A stretch of 64,000 nt of DNA, from positions 124,001 through 188,000 of the forward strand of contig DASUEU010000089.1 of assembly GCA_036274895.1 (NCBI GenBank), read 5' to 3'. Below the pieces are notes generated by a model. That model was not told the origin of the DNA, made no database searches, and was given only the letters and a program-made list of their open reading frames with translations. Every line of letters begins with the position of its first letter. Within the stretch, counting starts at the first letter, position 1. Origin of the DNA: CALMKX01 sp036274895 (lineage in GTDB: Bacteria > Acidobacteriota > Thermoanaerobaculia > Multivoradales > SZUA-115). The position numbers were made by a program, and so were the translations under genes. Shown piece after piece: positions 49,562 through 57,715 of the stretch.

Positions 49562-51054
49562 GGCGCTATGCCGTTGGGGTTCTCGTCCCGGAGAGTCCGA
49601 GAGCAGTCAAGCACATTCGATCCCCCTTGGGGCCTCAACAGAGCCTGCATCAGCGCTCGATGGCCGACGGTATAGACGTTCCCATTACGAATATAGGGTG
49701 CTTCCTGAGGGTTCGTCCCTTCTGTAGCACCGCCTTCGAGAAAGGCCCACACCTCACCCGGAATCACCGTCAGATTTGGCGCCTCAGACGGAAGGCGAAG
49801 CGAGTTTTCGATACGCTTCCCCTCGCCGTCTAGAGCCTGAAGGCTCCATGAAGTTCTCCCAGTAGAAGGGGCGAAGGCCCGCTCAAGTAACACGAGCTTG
49901 CCGCCCCAGGCGAACAACGCTGTGTTCCCAGATGACTTCTCTTTCGCTTGATAGAAGGAGGTCACCATTGCCCAGAACGGCCGAGCAGGATTTGGCGTTA
50001 GTTCAGGCACCCAGTCGGTAGTGAGGCGTACCAGTCGTTCAATCGTCAGTGGCTGATCGAATATGCCGGGCTTTAGGTGGGTCGACCTAAGCTCGACCCT
50101 ATCGCTGTCCCAGTGTATCCAGAAGGCCCTGGATCCAACGACTGCCATGTAGGAGCTCATCTCCACGTAGAATTGGCGGGAAGGGAGCCTGTAGTCCAGT
50201 AGCTCTACCACGTGCCCCGATCCCGCCTTGTCGAAGTAGACAAAGCCCGCTGCCCAGCTGAGCCCCTCCCTGAAAGGGAACCTCCGCCTTAAATCGCAAT
50301 ACGCAAGGACTCCGTCGCGCGCTGGAATCCAGTCCCATATAGCTGCGAGCTCGTAGTTCGCGTGTCGAGCAGACGCCACAGGAGAGGTAACTTTCACCTG
50401 TTGGGGCCAGAGTATCGGTGCCGACCCCGGAGGCGACGATACAGGAACCAGTGCCCTCCTAACTGGATCAATCTGAAGGATTGAGTCGCCCACCGCGCGC
50501 AGAATGAATGGTGCCTGATGCGAAGGGTCGAATCCCATCCAAGGCACTAACGAGTGCGAGGGAGGATCTAACTTCCAGGCAGTACGATTCCGGCCATTCA
50601 AGAGTATAGTCCGCCGATCAGCCGGTGACCACAGACCAGACTGGATCAATTCATTTCGCAAGTTGGCTGGCATCTCGAAGCTGCTGCAGGATTGCTCCCG
50701 CTGAGGGGCGGCATCGTCCGGCTGCTGAGGCGATACCTCTCGGCTCGACTTGCGTAGACCCACTCGCTGAGCGGCTAAGTTCGTAACGAAGGCGGTTCCG
50801 GCGTGGTCGCTCCATCCCGACTGTCGCGTAGTGGCGGTCATTAGTGAGCCTGGGCAAATCCCGGGCATCCCCTGACAGGTAAACTTTCCCGGGGTGTAAC
50901 CCTCCTCGGCGATCTGACCCAGCGCACTTCCACACCAAAGTGGCTCGGTAGGTCCACCAGCCTTCTGGCTGGGGCTAGGTAGGGGAGCGACGAAGAAGGT
51001 TAAAGCCCCGACGAGGGAGAAAACCAGGATGCGGGCGACTCTTTGTCGGTCCAT
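49558..51054 (-). CDS. Exported protein of unknown function, first gene of the CHAT operon
   Basis: 498 residues from the ATG at 51054 with AGGAGG upstream. A signal peptide or anchor (ARILVFSLVGALTFFVAPLPS) is followed by a cysteine-containing segment (CGSALGQI, CQGMPGICPG). A long beta-rich part follows with propeller-like repeats (FWIHWDSDRVELR, ALFAWGGKLVLLERAF). No family recognised. It is coupled by ATGA to the membrane propeller gene. Lower G+C than the flanks. The 207-base gap upstream to 51261 holds its leader and no other gene. Confidence 0.65.
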   Translation of the reverse strand: MDRQRVARILVFSLVGALTFFVAPLPSPSQKAGGPTEPLWCGSALGQIAEEGYTPGKFTCQGMPGICPGSLMTATTRQSGWSDHAGTAFVTNLAAQRVGLRKSSREVSPQQPDDAAPQREQSCSSFEMPANLRNELIQSGLWSPADRRTILLNGRNRTAWKLDPPSHSLVPWMGFDPSHQAPFILRAVGDSILQIDPVRRALVPVSSPPGSAPILWPQQVKVTSPVASARHANYELAAIWDWIPARDGVLAYCDLRRRFPFREGLSWAAGFVYFDKAGSGHVVELLDYRLPSRQFYVEMSSYMAVVGSRAFWIHWDSDRVELRSTHLKPGIFDQPLTIERLVRLTTDWVPELTPNPARPFWAMVTSFYQAKEKSSGNTALFAWGGKLVLLERAFAPSTGRTSWSLQALDGEGKRIENSLRLPSEAPNLTVIPGEVWAFLEGGATEGTNPQEAPYIRNGNVYTVGHRALMQALLRPQGGSNVLDCSRTLRDENPNGIAP

Positions 51055-51261
51055 TTTGAATCCTCCTAGAACTTCCGGTTGACACCCCGCCGCTGGAAAC
51101 ACGACCACACAGCGGTGCCGTCCTTTGGCCAAGCAGCCCGCGGCTGCATCGGTCCAGTGTGGCGACAGCGGGGAGTCCAGAGTGGAGTTTAGCAGCGTGG
51201 TCGCGATGCCTCAAGTGGCAAGATGAGCTGGGGCTCATGTGCTCCTCGGGGAAGCTGGTAG

Positions 51262-53238
51262 TCAGACTTCCTGCCCCAGCAGCCGCTCACTGGCCTCGCG
51301 TCCGGCTAGCTTGAGCACCAGAGACTCGCTCTCGACTAACTCCTGCGGAGGCTCCGTCGTCGTGGTCACGATGTACTGGAAGGGCGCAGCCTCGAAGCGA
51401 GCCTCCAGACCGGCGGCGAGGTGGAACAACCGGTGGTAGTGGGAGAGGCCCAGGTCCCCTTCCCGGGGACTGTCGTGGATGAGGAAGGCCGGGAGGCCGG
51501 CTCGGCCTTCGATGGCCAGAAGGAGAGACGCCAGGTCGAAGACCAGCACTTTCAGTGATTCCATGGCAGCGCCACCTACCAGGAGCCTCGCCCGCAGTGA
51601 ATCGCCTGAGAGCTCGAGATGGGTCTCCGCGTCCGCGCCGAGCAATGCCTCGGCGATGCTCCGGAAGTGGGTTCGAAGAGGAGCCAGAGCCCTATCTGCC
51701 CCGTCTCGGTACGCGGAAAGGGTGGTCCTGTGCTGCGAGTCCCGGGCTTCCAGGCCGCCGATCTCTTTCGTGAGGCGCGACGACTCCTCGCGAAGCCTCT
51801 CCAGCCGATCGAGGTGCTCGACGGTTACGGCCGCAGCGAGCCATTCCGTGCGATGCTGTTCCTCGCGGGTGCGCTGCTCCTCCTCCAAGCCTCGAAGCTC
51901 CCTGCGCAGGTCGGCCTCGCGGCTGCGCCTTGTGACCAAGAGGCATTCCAGGCGGCTCACTTCTTCGAGATTCCTCACCATCTCTGCCTCTGTGGTGCGC
52001 AGACGGTCCTCGACCCGGACCCTCTTGGCATCGAGGTCAGCCGGGTCCCAGACCAGGCTGGAGAGCCCGCAGCCCTCAGCCAGTGCCCGATCGATTGGAA
52101 CAGAGCAGACAGGACAGTAGTCCCCAAGGAGCGCCTTGATTGTCGCCGCTTCGAGGGTCGAGTCCTCGCCCCGGAGCTTCTGCTTTGCGTCCTTGTGCAG
52201 CGCTACGAGGCCCTCTGCCTTGTTCCGCTTCTCCTCGAGGACAGCGATCTGCCCAACAATCTCGTCCCGCTCCAGGCGCAATAGGTCTCGCTTCTCGACA
52301 AGATCGGTTGCGTCGAAGGGTCGTTGCGCTTCGCGCATCGTCTTCTCAGCGTTCTCTCGCAGCACAGGAAGGGCGAGCGTGCCGGGCGGAAGGGTCGCGG
52401 CATCCACCAAGAGTCGGCCTGCGACGTGGCCTCTCATGCGCTCCTCTTCCCGTGGCAGGCTCGCCCTCTCCTGCTCGAGGCGCTTCCGTTCCGCGGCGAG
52501 CGCCTCAATCTCCTGCCTCAGAGTCAACTCGCCCGTTGAAAGCACGCGCAACAGAGCCCGCACTGCAAGTAGATTCTCCTTCGGGGCTCCTGCAGCGGGC
52601 GATCCGGAATTGCTCGTAGGATGCCGCCACGAGAGGAGGTGAGAGAAGCGACACTCCTGGTCCCTGGCGAGCCAGGCAAGGGCGGTGAGCCAGGCGTGTT
52701 CGGGCCGCCGCGATGGCAGGAACTCTTGCAGCCCAGGGTCAAGAACCCGCTCCAGGATGGCCTCCACGAGCGGCTCGATGCCGGGTCTCCTGCCAATCTC
52801 CCCGGCGAGGTCTTCCGGTGCGCGACCTTCGACTGCCACCGATCGGTTGGAGGAAAGGGACCGCACTACGCCCCAGGTCCGGCCGGCAATCCTGACCTCG
52901 GCTCCGACCAAGCCTTCTGGAAAAGCCAGCGCGACGCTCCCGCGCAGCTCGTCCTGGGCGAACGTCTCTTCGCCGAGGCAGTACCGCAAGAGTCGGCAGA
53001 AGAGGGTCTTCCCGGCTCCATGGCCGCTCTCCTGCTGGCGACCCAGGGCCGCAGCCGCAGCACCCGGGTCTCGGGACCAGATGATGTTCAGCCCCCGCCG
53101 CAAAGCGATGTCTCTCAGTACCTCACCCGACTTGCTCCAGATCACCAGGCGTCGCACCCAGAGGGCAGGCTCCTTGCGATCTGGATTCAGCTCGAAGTCC
53201 ACGGTAGCCTCACGAAACAGCTCTCTCTGCCTCGCCAT
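51262..53238 (-). CDS. SMC/Rad50-like ATPase with zinc-hook CPVC motif (DUF2326-like)
   Basis: 658 residues from the ATG at 53238, with GGAGAGG upstream; it overlaps the methylase stop by 29 bases. Walker A is GHGAGKT (Lys77). A long charged coiled coil (about 235-540) is split by CPVC (375-378), the Rad50 zinc-hook motif, followed by SVPIDRALAEGCG. The C-terminal ATPase half has ELSGDSLRARLLVGG as a divergent signature region, then AFLIHDSPREGD (Asp589) as Walker B/D-loop, with Ser-Pro where classical Rad50 has Glu. Such proteins tether or scan DNA ends. It is the last gene of the DISARM-like operon. Confidence 0.8.
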   Translation of the reverse strand: MARQRELFREATVDFELNPDRKEPALWVRRLVIWSKSGEVLRDIALRRGLNIIWSRDPGAAAAALGRQQESGHGAGKTLFCRLLRYCLGEETFAQDELRGSVALAFPEGLVGAEVRIAGRTWGVVRSLSSNRSVAVEGRAPEDLAGEIGRRPGIEPLVEAILERVLDPGLQEFLPSRRPEHAWLTALAWLARDQECRFSHLLSWRHPTSNSGSPAAGAPKENLLAVRALLRVLSTGELTLRQEIEALAAERKRLEQERASLPREEERMRGHVAGRLLVDAATLPPGTLALPVLRENAEKTMREAQRPFDATDLVEKRDLLRLERDEIVGQIAVLEEKRNKAEGLVALHKDAKQKLRGEDSTLEAATIKALLGDYCPVCSVPIDRALAEGCGLSSLVWDPADLDAKRVRVEDRLRTTEAEMVRNLEEVSRLECLLVTRRSREADLRRELRGLEEEQRTREEQHRTEWLAAAVTVEHLDRLERLREESSRLTKEIGGLEARDSQHRTTLSAYRDGADRALAPLRTHFRSIAEALLGADAETHLELSGDSLRARLLVGGAAMESLKVLVFDLASLLLAIEGRAGLPAFLIHDSPREGDLGLSHYHRLFHLAAGLEARFEAAPFQYIVTTTTEPPQELVESESLVLKLAGREASERLLGQEV

Positions 53239-56200
53239 GTTCCAACCTCTCCAGGAAGGACGCAAGGTTCTGCTCGGCTTGGACCGTATCGATCGCTTCC
53301 AACAGATGGACAGCTACTTGGACCCGGGTTGACAACCAGGGTTGATTGCCCGCGGGCAAACGTTCCCCAGCCGACCAGAAGCCTGTCCCTGTCTCTACTT
53401 GCAGGCCACCGCCAGCCGTCAGGCGCTGAACCGCGCGCCCCCAGGCGAGATCGCCGTGGCCCTGGCGGCCAACGCTGAACCGGAGGACGTTCACCGGCAG
53501 AGGCCTGGCCTCCGTCCCGATGGCCTGGCGCCATGCCGTCGCCGCTCGGCCATCCATGAAGGGCAAGGCCAACGCTGGCGCGAGAACCAGCTGTGAAATG
53601 AGCGTCACCCGGTTCGGTTCGACGGGACCTGAAAGCGCACGCAAGGTCTCGGCCAGTGTCAGCAGCGTGAAGTCGTCCTCTGAGAGGGCTGGGGGTCGGG
53701 CCAACTCCCCGGCTGGCACAGCGCCGAGCCTTTCGAGGAGGTCTGGCGCCACCCGAAGTGGCTCGGGAGGTTTCGCTTGGGCCTCCTGCACCCTCGCCGG
53801 ATGCGCCACCAGTGCGCTCGCCGGCGGCGGATCCAGCACGGTCTGGTAGGGCACGCCGGTTTCCATCGCCACCGCCATGGCGTCGTAGATCTCGAGGATC
53901 GTGTCTTTAGTCCGATAGGTACCCCAGCGCTTCTCATCCTTCTTCCGGACGCCGGGAAAAGCAGCAAGGATGTGCTGAAGCTCATCCTTCGTCAACCCAT
54001 AGACCTCGCGTGCCACGTAGGCGTCGATCTCGGCCAGGAGTCGTAGGCGCTTCTCCTCAGACAGCTCCCCGGGGACCGCAGATTCGTTCACCCGCGGTGA
54101 CACCAACCCTTCCTCAGTCGATGCCTGCCAGAAGGGAACCATCTCGTCACTTGTGCACAAAAGCTGTAGAACTCGGGGCACAAGGTAGCCAACATCTATC
54201 GAATCCCTAGCGCCCCGCGGGAATGGCATACTGTCCAAGATCGTGTAGGTCATGGAGAGACTGACCTTCAGTCTTGCGAGGAAGTCCATCGCGAAGGAAT
54301 TGGCAATCGACAGCCAGAAAGGGTAGGCCCACAGGCAGTCTGGAAGGAACACGATTGTTGGTACTTTGTGACCACAGATCGCTCCCGGAGGTATGAGCGT
54401 AGCCACCAAGGATCGCTCGTTTGTCGGACTCGTTACATCGCAGAAGCCAATCCGATATCGCACGTACCTCTCACGCGCCTTGTCCGGAACCTGATCAACC
54501 GGGATGTACCACTGCGGCTGGATGGACTTCGTCGTTTCCGAGAACGGGAGCTCTTCCCACTCCGCCTTGCGCCCGCGTCCCGAACGATAGCCCTTCGCTC
54601 GGTGGTCGTACTGGCCCACCATTCGGCCTTCGTAGACAGGTACACCCGTCGCGTCCTCCGTGAAGAGCTCCCGGTCGTTGCCCATGTCGATCTCACGCAT
54701 GTAGTGACGATGAGGCGGGTTCGTTGACTGGTCACCGAACTTCGGATAGCGCTCGTACATCTTGGCTGCGATGTCGATGTCGCGCTGACTCGCAAACTCC
54801 ATGACAGCCAGCGCATCGGGCGAGAATGCCTCGACGATCCGCACCGGCATGTAGAGAGCGTTGCCGGTCACCGCGCTGGCGAGCTCGGCCTGCGAGCGTA
54901 TGTTGAAAGCGATCCTGAACTGCTCCGTCTTGCCAGGGCGCGTAGCGCTGTAAATGGTGAACTTGGACCGACCATCGATGCCGTCGAACCACACCTTCCG
55001 CTTGTTCTCGAATCCGAGGAAGCCGTAGAGCTCACAGCCTTCGAAGAGTTCTTTCCGGATGGCCATAGAGTTAGCGCCGTTGTAGAGACCCTCGGGAACG
55101 ATCTGTGATGCGCGGCCACCACTTCGGACCGTCCGCAAAGCAGTCTCCACGAACATCCGGTAGGTGTTGAAGTCCCCCTTGCCGAGGTCGCCCGGCGCGA
55201 AAAGGGTGAAGCGTCCGCTCGCCTTCAGGAAGTGCACCAAGGCGTAGAGATCTCGCTGGTAGGAAGCCCACTTGCGGGCGATGGAGACATCGGCGATAAG
55301 GTGGTCGATCGTCGCCTCCTGCCCGTCCGGATCCTGGAAACGGATGTTGGGATCGTATTGGGAGAAGAACTCCTTGGAGTCCGGGCTGAGGGTGTCCCAA
55401 GGCGGGTTCCCCAACACACAGTCAAAACCGCCTTCCCACCCACACGGATCCCCATCCTCGACCTCAGCCTTGGCCCGGAACACATGTGGGAAGGCCAGGT
55501 GCCAGTGGAAGAAGCGGTACTCCTCGGCCAGGCGCCTCACCTCTGCCTTCACGACGGCCGGCACGGTGTGGGGGTTGCGCTCCAGCCTGCGGAAAGTCTC
55601 CTCCGTGATGGGCGGCGGGTGGCCGGGTTCCTCCTTCTTCCTCCACACGAAGGCTGCGCACCACGCATCCGCGAGCAGCTGCGAGTGCTCGTACTCCGTC
55701 GAGGCCAGGATCGCCCGAAACCGCTCTTCCTTCTTCTGCTCATCCGCCAGCGTCGTCCCCACGATCTCCTCGACGTGCAGCAGCTCGCTCCCCAGATCTC
55801 CGAGCGGCATCCATGGCGCTTGGCCCAGCGTGAACAGCTCGAACTGTGGCTTGGTGCGCTGCTTCTTGTTCAGCTTCTTGAGGTCCCGGCAATAGGCATT
55901 GTCGTCCCCGGTGATCGGCTCGAGCGCCGCATCGGGGATCCCACGGGAGATCAGCGCCGGCGTGGCCCCGAGCAGGCTATGGCCGCAGCGCAGGTGATGG
56001 TCGAGGAAGGACAGGGGCCGGCCCGGGTCCAGCGCCTCGAGCCAGAGAGAGACCTTGCACAGCTCGAGCGCCATGGGGTTCAAGTCCACGCCATAGAGGC
56101 AACGTCCGATCACGTCCCGCAGAGCGTGCCGAAGCTCCGGGGGCGGTGGCTCCTCCTCCTCGCTGCGCACAGAGGCCAGGCGCCGGGCGATGCGGTGGGC

Positions 56201-57715
56201 GGCGGCGAGCAGGAAGTGGCCGCTGCCGCAGGCCGGGTCACACACCTTGAGGGCCAGCAAGGAAGTCTCCTTCTCCTCCTTGGACTTGCCGGCGACCGCG
56301 GTCTCGATCACGGGGTCGAGGGCGGTGTCGAGCAGGCACTCGATGAGGGAGGTCGGTGTGTAATAGCTGCCGGTGGTCTTGCGCTCGTGGCCCGCTGCCG
56401 TGGCGAGACGGAAGTGCCCGGCGGAGGCATCCACCTCCGGATGGAGCTCGAGGAGCGACTCGTAGACGCTGCCCAGCTCCTCGGGGCCGAGGTTGCGCCA
56501 GTCCACAGGCCGGCGGCGGGACTCCTCCTGAGCCCAGGCCAGGGCACGGAAGGCCTCGAGCAGCGCTCCGTTCGAAAGCTCCGCTTCGTCGAGGTCGGGG
56601 GTGGCGCGAGGGCTCCAGAGGAAGGAGCCGAGGGCCGGTAGCCCCAGCTCCGGGCAGCCGCCATCCAGCAGCCGGAACACCAGCTTCAGCCCCTGCCAGA
56701 GGTCTCCATGGGCGGTGCCTCGCAACCGGCCCGCGAGGTTGCGCAGGCGCCGGGCGGAGTAGTGGTCCTGGTATCGCTGCTTGGCCTTCGGGTCCGCAGT
56801 TTCGGGCGCCAGTAGGTCGCGTTCCTCGGCCACCAGCAGGAAGATCAGCCGATAGGCCGTACGCAGCAGCTGTCGGTACAGCTCCTGCTTGGGCAGCTCC
56901 CCCGAGGCCAGCCGCCGGAGAAGGCGGAGGTTCCTGGGGTGGGAGACGACACCTTCGCCCACCGCCTGGATCGCTTCCTCCACTCCCTGGCGCAGACCAT
57001 CCAAGGCTCGGGTGGAGGCCTGGCGGGCCTCGGCGGCCCACTTCTCGAGCCAGCATTCGGCGGGGGGCCCTTCCAGGCGCGACTGGTGGAGCAGCCGGAA
57101 GAGCACGAAGAAGTCCGAGTACGCACCGGCCTCGAAGATCGTCTCGAGGTCCACCTCGACGTAGGCGTGGCGGGCCAGGGACCGACTGTCGCGCAGCAGG
57201 CGAAGCCTTCGGCCGTTCGAGGCCACGCCCCAGAGATGGGCCTCCGAACGGTTGAGCAGCTCCTGCACCAGGCTGTGAGGGGAGGTACGGGCGGCCCCGG
57301 CCACGCCCGGAGCGCGGCGGTCGAGGTCCACGTTCCAGCCCACCAGGTGGATGGGCACGTTCTGCCAGCCGTGGGAGACGGGATAGCTCCGGCCTTCGAT
57401 CTCGAGGGCGCGCGCCGTGCCCAACCGGCCATAGCCCAGCTCCGAGAAGAAGGGCAGCAGCCAGCGCTCGCGGGTCAGCCCGGCGCCGATGTCGCCAGCA
57501 GGGAGGTGGGAGGTAGCACGCCGAAAGGCGGCCCAGACCTCCACCAGGCGGTTCCAGGCACGGCTGGCGGCCTCCGCCAGGCGCTCGTGAGGCAGCAGGT
57601 GATAGGTCTCGGGGCTCGAGCCCGGGAGTGAAGAGTCGCCGGAGGCGAGGCGGTCGAGGAAGCTACGGGGAAGGAGGGCGCCTTCGCTCCGCACCACGGA
57701 GGACGCGGTGCGCAT
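53210..57715 (-). CDS. N6-adenine DNA methyltransferase, PglX/DrmMI-like
   Basis: 1501 residues. The ATG overlaps the helicase stop (ATGA). Residues 1-480 are a helical, nuclease-like N-terminal region with LTRERWLLPFFSELGYG, then GSVYESLLEL and TGSYYTPTSLI. Motif I is CDPACGSGHFLLAAAH (Asp493) and motif IV is LGNPPWD (Asn770), so the target base is adenine. A target-recognition part lies around 1000-1230 and an extra helical C-terminal domain reaches to the end. The size and layout match BREX PglX and the DISARM methylase DrmMI or type IIG enzymes. In DISARM, methylation marks self DNA. No PD-(D/E)XK catalytic motif is obvious at the N-terminus. Confidence 0.88.
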   Translation of the reverse strand: MRTASSVVRSEGALLPRSFLDRLASGDSSLPGSSPETYHLLPHERLAEAASRAWNRLVEVWAAFRRATSHLPAGDIGAGLTRERWLLPFFSELGYGRLGTARALEIEGRSYPVSHGWQNVPIHLVGWNVDLDRRAPGVAGAARTSPHSLVQELLNRSEAHLWGVASNGRRLRLLRDSRSLARHAYVEVDLETIFEAGAYSDFFVLFRLLHQSRLEGPPAECWLEKWAAEARQASTRALDGLRQGVEEAIQAVGEGVVSHPRNLRLLRRLASGELPKQELYRQLLRTAYRLIFLLVAEERDLLAPETADPKAKQRYQDHYSARRLRNLAGRLRGTAHGDLWQGLKLVFRLLDGGCPELGLPALGSFLWSPRATPDLDEAELSNGALLEAFRALAWAQEESRRRPVDWRNLGPEELGSVYESLLELHPEVDASAGHFRLATAAGHERKTTGSYYTPTSLIECLLDTALDPVIETAVAGKSKEEKETSLLALKVCDPACGSGHFLLAAAHRIARRLASVRSEEEEPPPPELRHALRDVIGRCLYGVDLNPMALELCKVSLWLEALDPGRPLSFLDHHLRCGHSLLGATPALISRGIPDAALEPITGDDNAYCRDLKKLNKKQRTKPQFELFTLGQAPWMPLGDLGSELLHVEEIVGTTLADEQKKEERFRAILASTEYEHSQLLADAWCAAFVWRKKEEPGHPPPITEETFRRLERNPHTVPAVVKAEVRRLAEEYRFFHWHLAFPHVFRAKAEVEDGDPCGWEGGFDCVLGNPPWDTLSPDSKEFFSQYDPNIRFQDPDGQEATIDHLIADVSIARKWASYQRDLYALVHFLKASGRFTLFAPGDLGKGDFNTYRMFVETALRTVRSGGRASQIVPEGLYNGANSMAIRKELFEGCELYGFLGFENKRKVWFDGIDGRSKFTIYSATRPGKTEQFRIAFNIRSQAELASAVTGNALYMPVRIVEAFSPDALAVMEFASQRDIDIAAKMYERYPKFGDQSTNPPHRHYMREIDMGNDRELFTEDATGVPVYEGRMVGQYDHRAKGYRSGRGRKAEWEELPFSETTKSIQPQWYIPVDQVPDKARERYVRYRIGFCDVTSPTNERSLVATLIPPGAICGHKVPTIVFLPDCLWAYPFWLSIANSFAMDFLARLKVSLSMTYTILDSMPFPRGARDSIDVGYLVPRVLQLLCTSDEMVPFWQASTEEGLVSPRVNESAVPGELSEEKRLRLLAEIDAYVAREVYGLTKDELQHILAAFPGVRKKDEKRWGTYRTKDTILEIYDAMAVAMETGVPYQTVLDPPPASALVAHPARVQEAQAKPPEPLRVAPDLLERLGAVPAGELARPPALSEDDFTLLTLAETLRALSGPVEPNRVTLISQLVLAPALALPFMDGRAATAWRQAIGTEARPLPVNVLRFSVGRQGHGDLAWGRAVQRLTAGGGLQVETGTGFWSAGERLPAGNQPWLSTRVQVAVHLLEAIDTVQAEQNLASFLERLEHGEAERAVS

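Noticed and set aside
51262..53238. RecN or housekeeping DNA repair ATPase
   Set aside because: The zinc-hook CPVC and the HDSP Walker B variant differ from RecN, and the gene overlaps the methylase, so it belongs to the defence operon.
55232..56641. Plus-strand open frame of about 470 codons opposite the methylase
   Set aside because: It overlaps the methylase catalytic region (NPPW and motif I) on the other strand and has no recognisable domain.
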